NCBI GenBank assembly: GCA_005697215.1
Contig: CP040003.1
Coordinates: 124,001-188,000 of the forward strand
From: Candidatus Saccharibacteria bacterium oral taxon 488
Lineage (GTDB): Bacteria > Patescibacteriota > Saccharimonadia > Saccharimonadales > Saccharimonadaceae
DNA length: 64,000 bases
Reading direction: 5' to 3'
The translations under genes and the position numbers were made by a program. The notes beneath the pieces were generated by a model. The model ran no database searches. It was not told the DNA's origin and saw only the letters and a program-made list of their open reading frames with translations. Of the stretch, positions 49,501 to 58,000 are shown piece by piece (position 1 is the stretch's first letter; every line of letters starts with the position of its first letter).

Positions 49501-49953
49501 ATGAGCGGATTTAACATTGGTGATAGCCGCGTGATCGAGTCGCGAGAGGTTTCTGATGGCGTGGCGATTCGCCGCCGCCGCGAGACGCCGGATGGACGGC
49601 GTTTCACTACGTATGAACGAGTAGAAAAGCCAAACCTCATTGTGATCAAGAAAAATGGTAGTCGTGAACTGTTTGACCGAGTCAAGCTCGCGCATGCGGT
49701 GCGCCAGTCGGTCGGCAAATTCCTTAAATCCGACGAGGAAGTCGAGTCGATTATTACGGCTGTTGAGGATAAATTGTATGCTCTGGGCGCCTCAGAAGTG
49801 CCGTCGCGGCAAATAGGCGAGTTTGTGCTGGATGAATTAGCTAAGCGTAACGAAGTGGCGTACGTACGTTTTGCCAGCGTGTTTCAGAAGTTTGAGACGC
49901 TGGATGATTTCGTCAAGATACTAGAACAACGCCGCCAGAAAGGACAAGAATAA
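49501..49953 (+). CDS. nrdR: NrdR-like repressor without zinc ribbon
   Basis: NrdR represses ribonucleotide reductase genes according to ATP/dATP levels. This 150-residue protein keeps the linker motif IRRRRE...RRFTTYERVEK and the full ATP-cone (LIVIKKNGSRELFDRVKL to VAYVRFASVFQKFE). The N-terminal zinc ribbon, normally CPxC and CxxC, has lost all four cysteines (it reads MSGFNIGDSRVIESRE and RRRRETPDGRRF). No upstream extension is possible because the start abuts the ftsZ stop codon. DNA binding may therefore differ. It overlaps the next gene by 1 nt. Confidence 0.85.
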   Translation: MSGFNIGDSRVIESREVSDGVAIRRRRETPDGRRFTTYERVEKPNLIVIKKNGSRELFDRVKLAHAVRQSVGKFLKSDEEVESIITAVEDKLYALGASEVPSRQIGEFVLDELAKRNEVAYVRFASVFQKFETLDDFVKILEQRRQKGQE

Positions 49954-50210
49954 TGCGAGTCGTTGTCGTATATCGGGCAGAAAGTGATTACGCGCGCCAA
50001 GTCACTAGTTTTCTGCATGACTTTAGTCGGCAGACGGGGCATACGATTGAAGAGCTTGACCCAGATTCGGCTGAGGGCAGCGATTTTTGCCGGACATACG
50101 ACATCGTTGAATACCCGACCGTTATCGCATTGAGCGCTGATAGCCAGATGCAGAATATGTGGCGCGGATTACCGCTACCGACGATTAGTGAGGTGAGTTT
50201 TTATGTTTGA
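49953..50210 (+). CDS. Thioredoxin-fold protein without CxxC
   Basis: A protein of 85 residues. The strand-helix start MRVVVVYRAESDYARQV and the cis-Pro segment DIVEYPTVIALS are thioredoxin/glutaredoxin-like. The usual CxxC after the first strand reads ESDYA; a single Cys sits in DFCRTYD. It overlaps nrdR by 1 nt and the VKOR gene by 8 nt, so it probably works with VKOR or in its membrane vicinity. A redox role is unproven because the active-site pair is missing. Confidence 0.65.
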   Translation: MRVVVVYRAESDYARQVTSFLHDFSRQTGHTIEELDPDSAEGSDFCRTYDIVEYPTVIALSADSQMQNMWRGLPLPTISEVSFYV

Positions 50211-50814
50211 CATGCTGCGTAAGTGGCTCTCGAACAAAGATTCAAAACGCCGGCAGTTCGCAGTATTAGCGCTGCTGCTCGGCAGCGGTTTGGGCTTGTT
50301 GGCCTCGTTTGTACTGTCGATCGAGGCGCTGACGCTTGCTAAAAATTCGCATGCTGCACTGAACTGCGACTTGAATTCGGTGATAAGCTGTTCGGCGGTG
50401 GCAAACCATTGGTCGGCGACACTACTCGGCTTTCCCAATAGTTTCATCGGCGTGATGACGCTACCAGTAATGGTGACAATTGCGGTGGCGTTGCTAGTCG
50501 GTGCGAAGTTGCCGAAGTGGTTTATGTGGGGCGCGCAGCTTGGTGCGGTGGCGGGCCTTCTGTTTGCTGGTTGGATGTTTTATATGAGTTATGTTGAGAT
50601 TGGCGCGTTGTGTCCGTGGTGTTTGACGCTGGACGCGGGTATGCTGCTGGTCTGTTACGGATTGACGAGATATAATGTGGTGACTAGGATGGTTGGCGGT
50701 AGGCGTACGAGAAAATTTGTCGATCGGGGATTTGACACGTTCCTGTTGGCGCTAGTGACCGTTGTGATCGTTGTTGTTATTTTGGCAACATTCGGGCGTG
50801 AGCTATTCGCATAA
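50203..50814 (+). CDS. Vitamin K epoxide reductase (VKOR) family protein
   Basis: A membrane protein of 203 residues with four or five helices that reoxidises DsbA-like disulfide catalysts using quinone. The four functional cysteines are present: Cys55 and Cys63 in NCDLNSVISC, and the active-site pair in CPWC (Cys137 and Cys140). The motif LLGFPNSFIGV is also typical. A fused thioredoxin domain, found in many bacterial VKORs, is absent. The start overlaps the thioredoxin-fold gene by 8 nt. It indicates disulfide formation in the envelope. Confidence 0.9.
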   Translation: MFDMLRKWLSNKDSKRRQFAVLALLLGSGLGLLASFVLSIEALTLAKNSHAALNCDLNSVISCSAVANHWSATLLGFPNSFIGVMTLPVMVTIAVALLVGAKLPKWFMWGAQLGAVAGLLFAGWMFYMSYVEIGALCPWCLTLDAGMLLVCYGLTRYNVVTRMVGGRRTRKFVDRGFDTFLLALVTVVIVVVILATFGRELFA

Positions 50815-50830
50815 ATTAAGAGTAGGCGTA

Positions 50831-50859
50831 TTGAATAATGGTACTAGTATCCGTATACT
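50831..50859 (+). promoter_or_regulatory. Promoter of the LiaF-like gene (leaderless)
   Basis: TTGAAT (50831-50836), 17 bp, TATACT (50854-50859), ending 6 nt before the ATG. Confidence 0.7.
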
Positions 50860-50865
50860 AGGCAT

Positions 50866-51555
50866 ATGAAGAAAAATTTTCTCGTCAGAGCGTTTTTGGG
50901 CATTACCATCGTGGCGCTCGGCGGGATTCTGCTGCTGCGGAATCTCGGGATTATTACCTTTGATAACTGGCACCTATTTTGGGGTACTTTTTGGGCAGGT
51001 ATATTCCTCCTGGCTGGTTTATCAGCACTATTCAGCTCCCGCAGACCAGCGGCCTGGGTATGGGGGTTACTGTTGATAGCTGTTGGTACGGCGATCGGAC
51101 TGAACACCTATAATGTGATTAATGTTAGTGTCTGGAAGCTATTTTGGCCAGTGATATTAATCATTGTTGGCTTGGTAATCATGCTGAGTATCGGGTCTGG
51201 GGGCCGCAGACGATCTAAGAAGCTGGCTGCTGATGGTAGCGATAACGAAAAAGTTGCAATTTTTTACGGCGAAGAATCGCGGGTGAAAGGCGATTATACC
51301 GGCGGTTCAGTGACGGCGATATTTGGCGGCGTGGAGTTGGATCTACGTCAGGCGAAGATTAAGGACGGTGCGGTAATTGATGTGTTTACGTTTTGTGGCG
51401 GCGCCAGCATTAGTTTGCCGGACGACGTAATTGTCCAAAATGAGGTTCGTGGTATTTTGGGCGGCAGTGAGGATAAAACTGCGCCGAAGTCTTCTGCTAA
51501 AAAGACAATCCACCTGAGGGGTGAGTGTATTTTGGGCGGCTTGGAAGTTAAATAA
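50866..51555 (+). CDS. LiaF-like envelope stress membrane protein
   Basis: A protein of 229 residues. The N-terminal 110 residues contain four membrane helices with LiaI/DUF5668-like repeats (LGGILLLRNLGIITFDNWHL, then WKLFWPVILIIVGLVIML). The C-terminal part (from about residue 130) resembles the LiaF 'cell wall-active antibiotics response' beta-sheet domain: SVTAIFGGVELDLRQAKIKD, then VDVFTFCGGASISLPDDV-like strands. In Firmicutes LiaF restrains a two-component system; no kinase lies nearby here. It is leaderless and ends at a strong terminator. Confidence 0.8.
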   Translation: MKKNFLVRAFLGITIVALGGILLLRNLGIITFDNWHLFWGTFWAGIFLLAGLSALFSSRRPAAWVWGLLLIAVGTAIGLNTYNVINVSVWKLFWPVILIIVGLVIMLSIGSGGRRRSKKLAADGSDNEKVAIFYGEESRVKGDYTGGSVTAIFGGVELDLRQAKIKDGAVIDVFTFCGGASISLPDDVIVQNEVRGILGGSEDKTAPKSSAKKTIHLRGECILGGLEVK

Positions 51556-51570
51556 GCTTTTTACCGTACA

Positions 51571-51600
51571 AAAGGCCAGTGGAGAATTCTACTGGCCTTT
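51571..51600. terminator. Terminator of the LiaF-like gene
   Basis: 10-bp stem AAAGGCCAGT (51571-51580) with ACTGGCCTTT (51591-51600), 10-nt loop that contains an AGAATTCT palindrome. Confidence 0.85.
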
Positions 51601-51638
51601 ATGTTCTAAGGGCAGTGCACGGCAGAAGCATTATAAAC

Positions 51639-51667
51639 TTGACAAATATAGATATATAGAGTATTAT
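51639..51667 (+). promoter_or_regulatory. Promoter of the unknown gene at 51715
   Basis: TTGACA (51639-51644), 17 bp, TATTAT (51662-51667). Confidence 0.7.
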
Positions 51668-51714
51668 TTTGATAGTTCAGTAAAGATAAGAAAAAAAGGA
51701 ATTAGGTAAAAATA

Positions 51715-52842
51715 ATGCATGATCATCTATCGCCACGACATGAGCATCCGATACCACCGGTATCATTGGTGAAAGAGGCCTATGATGGAATCATTGAGCA
51801 CAACAGGGGAGTTAGTCCATTTAAAGACCTAGTACTTGCTATAATAGCAACAAACAAAGCCGAAGCAGCCGAGGTAGACAGTGGTAGTCTCGAAGAGGCT
51901 TTATCGGATCAGACTAGCAAGAATCGTATCAAGGCTGATATCCAATGTCTACGGCATGCAGAGATTCTTGGTAATGCGGGTGTTCGGCTGGCGGACGGGG
52001 GCGGCTCAATGGCGATGATCGGTAGTTCTAGCGAGACCATGGTCGGTGACGGTAAAATTTATCCGGTCGTTCCGGGCGATTCACCGGAGGATGTTGGTAA
52101 ATTTGTACAGTATGTGGAGAACCTACAACCAGGTGATGATCTTCGACTAGTAGTAGATGTTTTGAAGACGACCCGAAGCGCAATCGCGAGGGGCTGTACG
52201 GGTCAGTATCGTGAAGGCGTTGCTGATGCTGATAGAAATAAGCTCCAGAGCCGGGTAGGGGAAGAAATAGAAAAGTTTATACAGATTGATGAGGCGGCGC
52301 AGATCAATATACCCGAAGCTTTATCTAAAAGATACCAAAAACTTGAGGATGAAGGATATCATAAATTTTGTAATACCTATGGGGAATTTATTGAGGCCAA
52401 AGAGGCAATGGGAGTCTATAAAGACCTCAAGGATGCCGTTACGTATTATACACAAAATGTTTTGCCGGAGTTTGTATTTTTGGGCGACGCTGATGATGAG
52501 AGGCTATTAGAGCCTTGGCCATATGTAGATGCTGGCATAGAAAATGTAATTATGCGGATAACTAATGAGGCTGTGCAAGTAATTCAGGCGAATCATTCAC
52601 CTGAGGCATTGGCTTATGCCCAACGATATGCTAATAATTTTGAGGTTGGTCTGATAAAAACATTAGATTATCTGCGTGAGTTTCCCGACGAGGATTGTCA
52701 AAACTGTTGGTTGGGTGATGGTGAAACTGAGAGAACATATTCCTCTATCGTACAGGAATGCCTGGATAAGCTACGTCGGGCAAAGGATGACGCAAAGATT
52801 AATGAGCAATTCAACCAGATCATAGATGGCCTGAGATGGTAG
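51715..52842 (+). CDS. Hypothetical protein, unknown function
   Basis: A protein of 375 residues, acidic, soluble and mostly helical, without signal peptide or membrane segment. I recognise no family. The middle has a long Asp/Glu/Lys-rich helical stretch (SRVGEEIEKFIQIDEAAQIN) and the C-terminus a CQNCW element that might bind metal but is isolated. The start has a GGAATTAGG site. AT content is higher than in core genes. It is monocistronic with its own promoter and terminator, like the unknown genes at 22220 and 44269. Confidence 0.6.
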   Translation: MHDHLSPRHEHPIPPVSLVKEAYDGIIEHNRGVSPFKDLVLAIIATNKAEAAEVDSGSLEEALSDQTSKNRIKADIQCLRHAEILGNAGVRLADGGGSMAMIGSSSETMVGDGKIYPVVPGDSPEDVGKFVQYVENLQPGDDLRLVVDVLKTTRSAIARGCTGQYREGVADADRNKLQSRVGEEIEKFIQIDEAAQINIPEALSKRYQKLEDEGYHKFCNTYGEFIEAKEAMGVYKDLKDAVTYYTQNVLPEFVFLGDADDERLLEPWPYVDAGIENVIMRITNEAVQVIQANHSPEALAYAQRYANNFEVGLIKTLDYLREFPDEDCQNCWLGDGETERTYSSIVQECLDKLRRAKDDAKINEQFNQIIDGLRW

Positions 52843-52858
52843 TATCTAGTAATTCCGT

Positions 52859-52893
52859 CGAAAACGCGCTACAATTGTCGTAGGGCGTTTTCG
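52859..52893. terminator. Terminator of the unknown gene at 51715
   Basis: 9-bp stem CGAAAACGC (52859-52867) with GCGTTTTCG (52885-52893) and an inner CTAC/GTAG stem. Confidence 0.85.
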
Positions 52894-53179
52894 CGTGTGC
52901 TGGGTAGTAGTCTTGGCGACATTAGCGCGAAATGAGCGGCTATCAACCGCGAAGCCTGCGGGAAGAAATTGGCTTTTTATCAGCTGAGATTAGACCCCGC
53001 CGTGACTCACTGCGACAAAGTGATAATTGAGTGCTAAAAGAGTGCGTGGATGCCGGTCAACTTGGCAAAGATCGCGAAGAATCACTTCTTTTGGAATCGA
53101 GATGGTACCGTCCGTTTGAAGCACCTCCAGCGGATTCTCGAAGTCAGAAGAGGTGATTTTAGTTATATAAGGAGTAGCC

Positions 53180-53719
53180 ATGCCGATACCAGCCCACAAG
53201 TCAGCCTTGCAGCACGCCATTCGCCATGAGTGTGCGGCGCTGTGGCCACTGCTCGAGGCAGCCGCTCCCTGGGCGGATGAGCTGGTGCTTCCGGGGCAGA
53301 TAAAAGGCACGATGATGAATCCTCACCAGCTAGCCAGCTACCTACTAGGGTGGGCTACCACGGTGCTAGAGTGGGGCAGTGAATATCATCAGACTCATAT
53401 GGTGCCGACGATTATTACCACTGGCTATGGTGCGGTAGCGCAAAAGTTCTATATGCAATATGCTGATATAGCGTATGGTGCCGTACTGACAAAGCTTGAT
53501 GAAGCGGTGGCAGCGATTGACCAACTGATCGAGCAGACATCAGAAGACGACCTCTACCGCGTCGTATGGTATCGGACGAAGACGAGTGGACGAGAGTATA
53601 CCATGGCACGGATAATTGAGCTCAACACAGTCGCGCCATTGCGAAATGCACACGGTAGGTTGCGCAAGGCTATGGAGGAGAGAGAGGATGAGCATGCAAC
53701 AAAACGCAGCTTTGCCTAA
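53180..53719 (+). CDS. ClbS/DfsB family (DUF1706) four-helix-bundle protein
   Basis: A protein of 179 residues. The layout MPIPAHKSALQHAIRHEC, MNPHQLASYLLGWATTVLEW, AQKFYMQYADIAYGAVLTKL, WYRTKTSGREYTMARIIELN and APLRNAHGRLRK matches DUF1706/ClbS-DfsB proteins throughout. ClbS from the colibactin island hydrolyses the cyclopropane warhead and protects the producer; DfsB relates to drug resistance. Most homologues have no known substrate. AAGGAG precedes the start. It is the first gene of a tight four-gene group (53180-55018) with overlapping ends. Confidence 0.82.
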   Translation: MPIPAHKSALQHAIRHECAALWPLLEAAAPWADELVLPGQIKGTMMNPHQLASYLLGWATTVLEWGSEYHQTHMVPTIITTGYGAVAQKFYMQYADIAYGAVLTKLDEAVAAIDQLIEQTSEDDLYRVVWYRTKTSGREYTMARIIELNTVAPLRNAHGRLRKAMEEREDEHATKRSFA

Positions 53720-54143
53720 AAGAATCATTACGTTATGTGGATCGATTAAATTCATTGATGTAATGACGAGCGTGGCTGAGCAATTGGAGCTGGCTGGTTT
53801 TGAAGTGTTGCGACCGGTGGCGTCTGGTGAGCCGGAATTTACGGTGGATGTTGAGCGTGCGAAAGCGATCCGTCATCGTTTAATTAAACAACATTTGGCA
53901 AAAATCGATCAGTCGGTGGCAGTTTTGGTCGTTAATCCACCAAAAAATCAAGTTAATAATTATATTGGTGTGAGTACGCTGGGTGAGATGATGTATGCGT
54001 TTGGTACAAATAAGCCGATTTTTATCTTGAATCAGTTACCAACGGAACTTGATTACGCAGTGGATTTAGCGGCGCTAGAGCCGATCGAATTAAACGGTGA
54101 TTTAACGAAAATAACAACTAATTTGGGGGCTTGCCGTGGCTAG
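53688..54143 (+). CDS. Nucleoside 2-deoxyribosyltransferase-like protein
   Basis: A protein of 151 residues from the ATG at 53688, which has a GAGGAGAGAGAGG site. The first strand-loop IITLCGSIKFIDVM, then GFEVLRPV and VLVVNPPKNQVNNYIGVSTLGEMMYA, and finally KPIFILNQ, follow the Rossmann-like pattern of nucleoside 2-deoxyribosyltransferases (GS...F, a strand that ends in Asn/Asp, G..E...A). The catalytic Glu would be in TLGEMMYA. It overlaps DUF1706 by 32 nt and the next gene by 8 nt. The substrate is unknown; a nucleotide-salvage or clean-up role fits with the NUDIX gene downstream. Confidence 0.6.
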   Translation: MSMQQNAALPKRIITLCGSIKFIDVMTSVAEQLELAGFEVLRPVASGEPEFTVDVERAKAIRHRLIKQHLAKIDQSVAVLVVNPPKNQVNNYIGVSTLGEMMYAFGTNKPIFILNQLPTELDYAVDLAALEPIELNGDLTKITTNLGACRG

Positions 54144-54464
54144 TTCTCAAGCATTTATCAAATATTTCAAAGAGCAATTGACGGCGAGTGGCGCTGGTGA
54201 GATTTATTGTCGTAAAATGTTTGGTGATTATGGTGTTTATTGCGACGGTGTATTTTTTGCGTTGGTTTGTGACGATACCTTTTTATTAAAATAACAGAAG
54301 CTGGCAAGGTGATTTTGGGTAAAAATTATTCGACTGGACTAGCTTATAGTGGCGCCAAAACGCTGATGTTTAAAATTGATGATTTTGAAGATTATGATTT
54401 AATGCGCCAACTAATTCAAGTAACTTGTACCGAGTTAATGAAGAAAGGCAAAGGCAAAAAATGA
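54136..54464 (+). pseudogene. TfoX N-terminal-domain protein with a frameshift
   Basis: A GTG start at 54136 overlaps the preceding stop codon. The first frame encodes 52 residues (SSQAFIKYFKEQL, YCRKMFGDYGVYCDGVFFAL) typical of the TfoX N-terminal domain and stops at TAA 54292. The domain continues in the -1 frame with ITEAGKVILGKNYSTGLAYS and ends at TGA 54464, giving a normal TfoX-N length of about 109 residues. The break lies at TTA-AAA-TAA in an A-run. Either one A is missing, or a -1 ribosomal slip on A-AAA at the stop codon rescues it. The end overlaps the NUDIX gene (ATGA). Confidence 0.7.
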
Positions 54465-55018
54465 AGCAAACAGTAATTTCACAAGATCCAGATCCAAAGG
54501 TACCAGTCCTAAAAACCTCTTTTATCTATCGGAATCAGGTAATTCAAGCAGAATGGTTTGATGTTGATGACAAGACGGCGATTCCTGATTTACCATGGCA
54601 ACAGATTTATGTGATTGGTGATCTTGAAGGTAAGGTACCGTTGGTTTATTACGCACATGGTAGGGAAAATTTACCTGGTGGGCATACTGAGTCAGGCGAA
54701 ACTTTCGAACAAACATTACGTCGTGAAGTCCAAGAAGAATTAAATATGCGAGTGGTTGAGTGGCAACCGATTGGTTATCAGGTTTTAACCAATCCTGACG
54801 GTAAGGTTGACTATCAATTTCGGGTAGTAGCGAAGCTTGAGAAACTCGGTGAATTTGCGGGTGATGTCGGTGGCTCAGTGATTGGCTATCGCTTGGTGGA
54901 TATCGGTGAAGTGAATCAACGTATTGGTTATGGTGACGTTGGGGAGCGTATGATAGCACGCGCAAAGAACACGCTAAAATCAATGGCAACTGTGCGTGAC
55001 GGGATATTTAGAATATAA
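54461..55018 (+). CDS. NUDIX hydrolase
   Basis: A protein of 185 residues from ATG 54461, which overlaps the TfoX-like stop (ATGA). The Nudix box can be read as GHTESGE, TFEQTLR, REVQEEL with the usual Gly near its end replaced by Asn (GX5EX7REUXEEXGU otherwise intact), so the metal-binding Glu residues are present. NUDIX enzymes cleave nucleoside diphosphate derivatives; the substrate is unknown. It is the last gene of the accessory group and lies 22 nt before ileS. Confidence 0.82.
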   Translation: MKQTVISQDPDPKVPVLKTSFIYRNQVIQAEWFDVDDKTAIPDLPWQQIYVIGDLEGKVPLVYYAHGRENLPGGHTESGETFEQTLRREVQEELNMRVVEWQPIGYQVLTNPDGKVDYQFRVVAKLEKLGEFAGDVGGSVIGYRLVDIGEVNQRIGYGDVGERMIARAKNTLKSMATVRDGIFRI

Positions 55019-55040
55019 AAGGTTAAATAAAGGAGATAAT

Positions 55041-58000
55041 ATGAAATTCAAACACGGAACACGCCGCCGAGCGGCAGAATACGAGAAGGATTGGGTGCAG
55101 CGCTGGAAGGATGGCCAGACGTTTGAAAAGTCGGTGGCGCAGCGGTCAGCGGATAATGCCTATGTCTTTTATGACGGGCCGCCGTTTATCACTGGGGTGC
55201 CGCACCACGGGACGCTGCTCAGCAGTATCGTGAAGGACGCGGTGCCGCGCTACTGGACGATGAAGGGCAAGCGCGTGGAGCGCCGCTGGGGCTGGGACTG
55301 TCATGGCCTGCCGGCAGAGAATTTTGTCGAAAAGCAGATGAATATCGTGGATCGGCGGCAGATTGTGACGAGTAGCGTTAAGCGAGTCAAGCTGGTAAAT
55401 GATTTCGATAACGCAACGAAAGTTATTACTAAAGTTGCTGGCTGGATGGAGCAGCGAGGCTATGGTAGCAGCAGCTGGGATGCCGACAACCTAACGCCAG
55501 ATAAATTAAAAGAGGAATTTGGGAGAGATAATTTTTATGTAGCTTACGATGACGATAAGTTAGTGGGGGGTGTCGTCATAAGCGATAAGGATAGTTATAA
55601 TTTTTTTGCTGGCAAAAAGGATAATAGCACGTCGGTTGGTTATCTTTATAAAATGGCGGTACTACCGGAATTCCAAGGGCAAGGTTATGCGGATGCAGTG
55701 TTAAAAGAAGCTTTTCGCTTAAGTAAGCAGGAAGGGGTCAAAGAGATTCGCATAGAGGTTGGCGAGCATCAACCTAAATTGGTGAATTTGTATGAGCGCA
55801 ATGGATTTCAAAGAGTTGGTGAGCATATGTCTACCGAAACAGGGGCCAACTGGTTGCTATATAGTCTCGAAGTGAGTAGCTCTCCAGATCCTATGTATGG
55901 TCAACCATTACTGTCGGACAAAGACGGCAATCCTTTGCCAACCATCAGTCTGGAAAAATACATCACCAAGGCGCGCGAGAGCATGGTGGCCAACAGCGAA
56001 ACCTGGCAGGGCGTGATCGACCGCATCGGTCGCTGGGTGGACTTTGCGGGTGCCTACCGCACCATGGACAAGGACTTTATGGAGAGCGTCTGGTGGGCCT
56101 TCAAACAGCTGTATGAAGCCGGCAAAATTTACGAAGGTGAAAAGGTTTTGATGTACGACACCAAGTTCGCTACCCCTGTCAGCAAGGCTGAGGTGACTAT
56201 GGACAACGATGCCTACCAAACGGTGACTGACCCGAGTGTGTATGTGAAGTTTAAGCTGGATGATGAAGGCGCTGCTGTTTTGGCTTGGACGACCACCCCA
56301 TGGACGCTGCCAGCCAACCTGATGCTGGCGGTCAACCCGGAGATGACGTACTGCGAAGTAAAGGTACCAAAGGGTACAAAAAATGTGTTCTTGCTCTCGG
56401 GTAAGCATGCCTACGCGTCACGTGAGTACTACCCGCAGCTGAAGCAGCAGCTTGAGCAACAGGGGTATGCGGTGACGATTATTGATCATGTCAACCCCGA
56501 TAGTCCAGACTTAGCAGAAAATGTAGAGCGGTTGGCACAATATGACTTTGCCAATGCGCATGTGGTGACGCATTCGCTCGGTGCAGCGACGTTCTTGAAG
56601 TATCTGCAGGATGCTAATGTGACGGTTGCATCGCTGACGATGATCGCGCCAGCGTATGGTGTGTCGAATAGTAGTGATGAGCAATGGAAGCAAGAATCGG
56701 GCTATGTTGGCCTTGCGGTTGATCTTGCTCAGGTGCGACGGAAGATTGATCAGCGGCCGACTATTGTCTATTCGGACGATGCTGAGGTGCTTAACCAGGG
56801 TTTTGCGCAGCTTGGCACAGAGCTTGACGCAGTGATGCAACATGAACCCGGTAAGGGGCACTTCTTTGCGACGGAGAAAAGTTTGGCGCCAGAGATTACA
56901 CTGCCGCTAAGTGAAAAGTTCATCCTTGCCGAAGAAGCCCTCGAGCGCACCCTGCAGGATGAAAAACACCAGCCACTTGATTACAAAGTATTACGGAAAT
57001 TCCCCGGCAGCGAGCTGGTCGGTAAAACATACCAGCCGTTGGATACCGGCTCGACCTGGCCAGAAAATGACAAGATTCACACCATTTACGCAGCGGATTT
57101 TGTCTCGCACGAGTCGGGTACGGGCATTGTGCACATTGCGCCAGCCTATGGCGAGGACGACTTTGAGCTTGGTAAAGCTAATGGTATCGCGCCTTTCCAT
57201 GTGATTGATGATAACGGCTACTACACCGATACCAATTACAAAGGCCTGGAGGTGTGGGAAAATAATAAATTCATCGCCAAAGATCTGAAGGAAAAGGGCG
57301 CGGTGTGGAAGATTGAGTATATTCGCCACGAATATCCATTCAATCCTAGAAGCAAGCAGCGTATCATGTACCGGGCGATTCCAAGCTGGTTCTTTGACAT
57401 TCAGGGGCAAAAGCCGCTGATGCTGGAGCAGAACGAGCATATCAATTGGTTCCCAGCACATCTGAAGCACGGCCGTTTTGCTAAAAATATCGAACAAGCA
57501 CCAGACTGGAACCTGAGCCGCGACCGCTTCTGGGCAACAACCGTGCCGGTATGGAAGGGTGACCAGGGTACGGTCAAGGTGGTTGGCTCGTACGCGGAGC
57601 TCAAGGAACTGAGTGGTGTGGAGCTGGATGATTATCATCGTCCGTGGGTGGATGACATCACCTTTGAAATTGACGGTGAGACATTTACCCGTATCGATAA
57701 GGTGCTCGACTGCTGGTTTGAGTCAGGTTCAATGCCGTTTGCACAGTTGCATTATCCGTTTGAAAACCAGGCCAAGTTTGAGCAGAATTATCCGGCGGAC
57801 TTCATCGTTGAGTACATCGGTCAGGTGCGGGCATGGTTCTACTATGTGCATGCCGTCAACACCGCTTTGGCGGAGATTGGTGCCTTTGGCGAGGCAGGTG
57901 AGCAACACAAAAACGCCTACAGCAACGTCATCACCACTGGTGTGGTGGCGGGCAATGACGGTCGCAAGATGAGTAAATCCCTCGGTAACTTCACCGACCC

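Noticed and set aside
52990..53181. Minus-strand frame (63 codons, MATPYITKITSS...) upstream of the ClbS-like gene
   Set aside because: Protein-like at first sight, but no Shine-Dalgarno site or promoter, it overlaps the leader of the plus-strand gene, and no family was recognised. Left open as a weak possibility.
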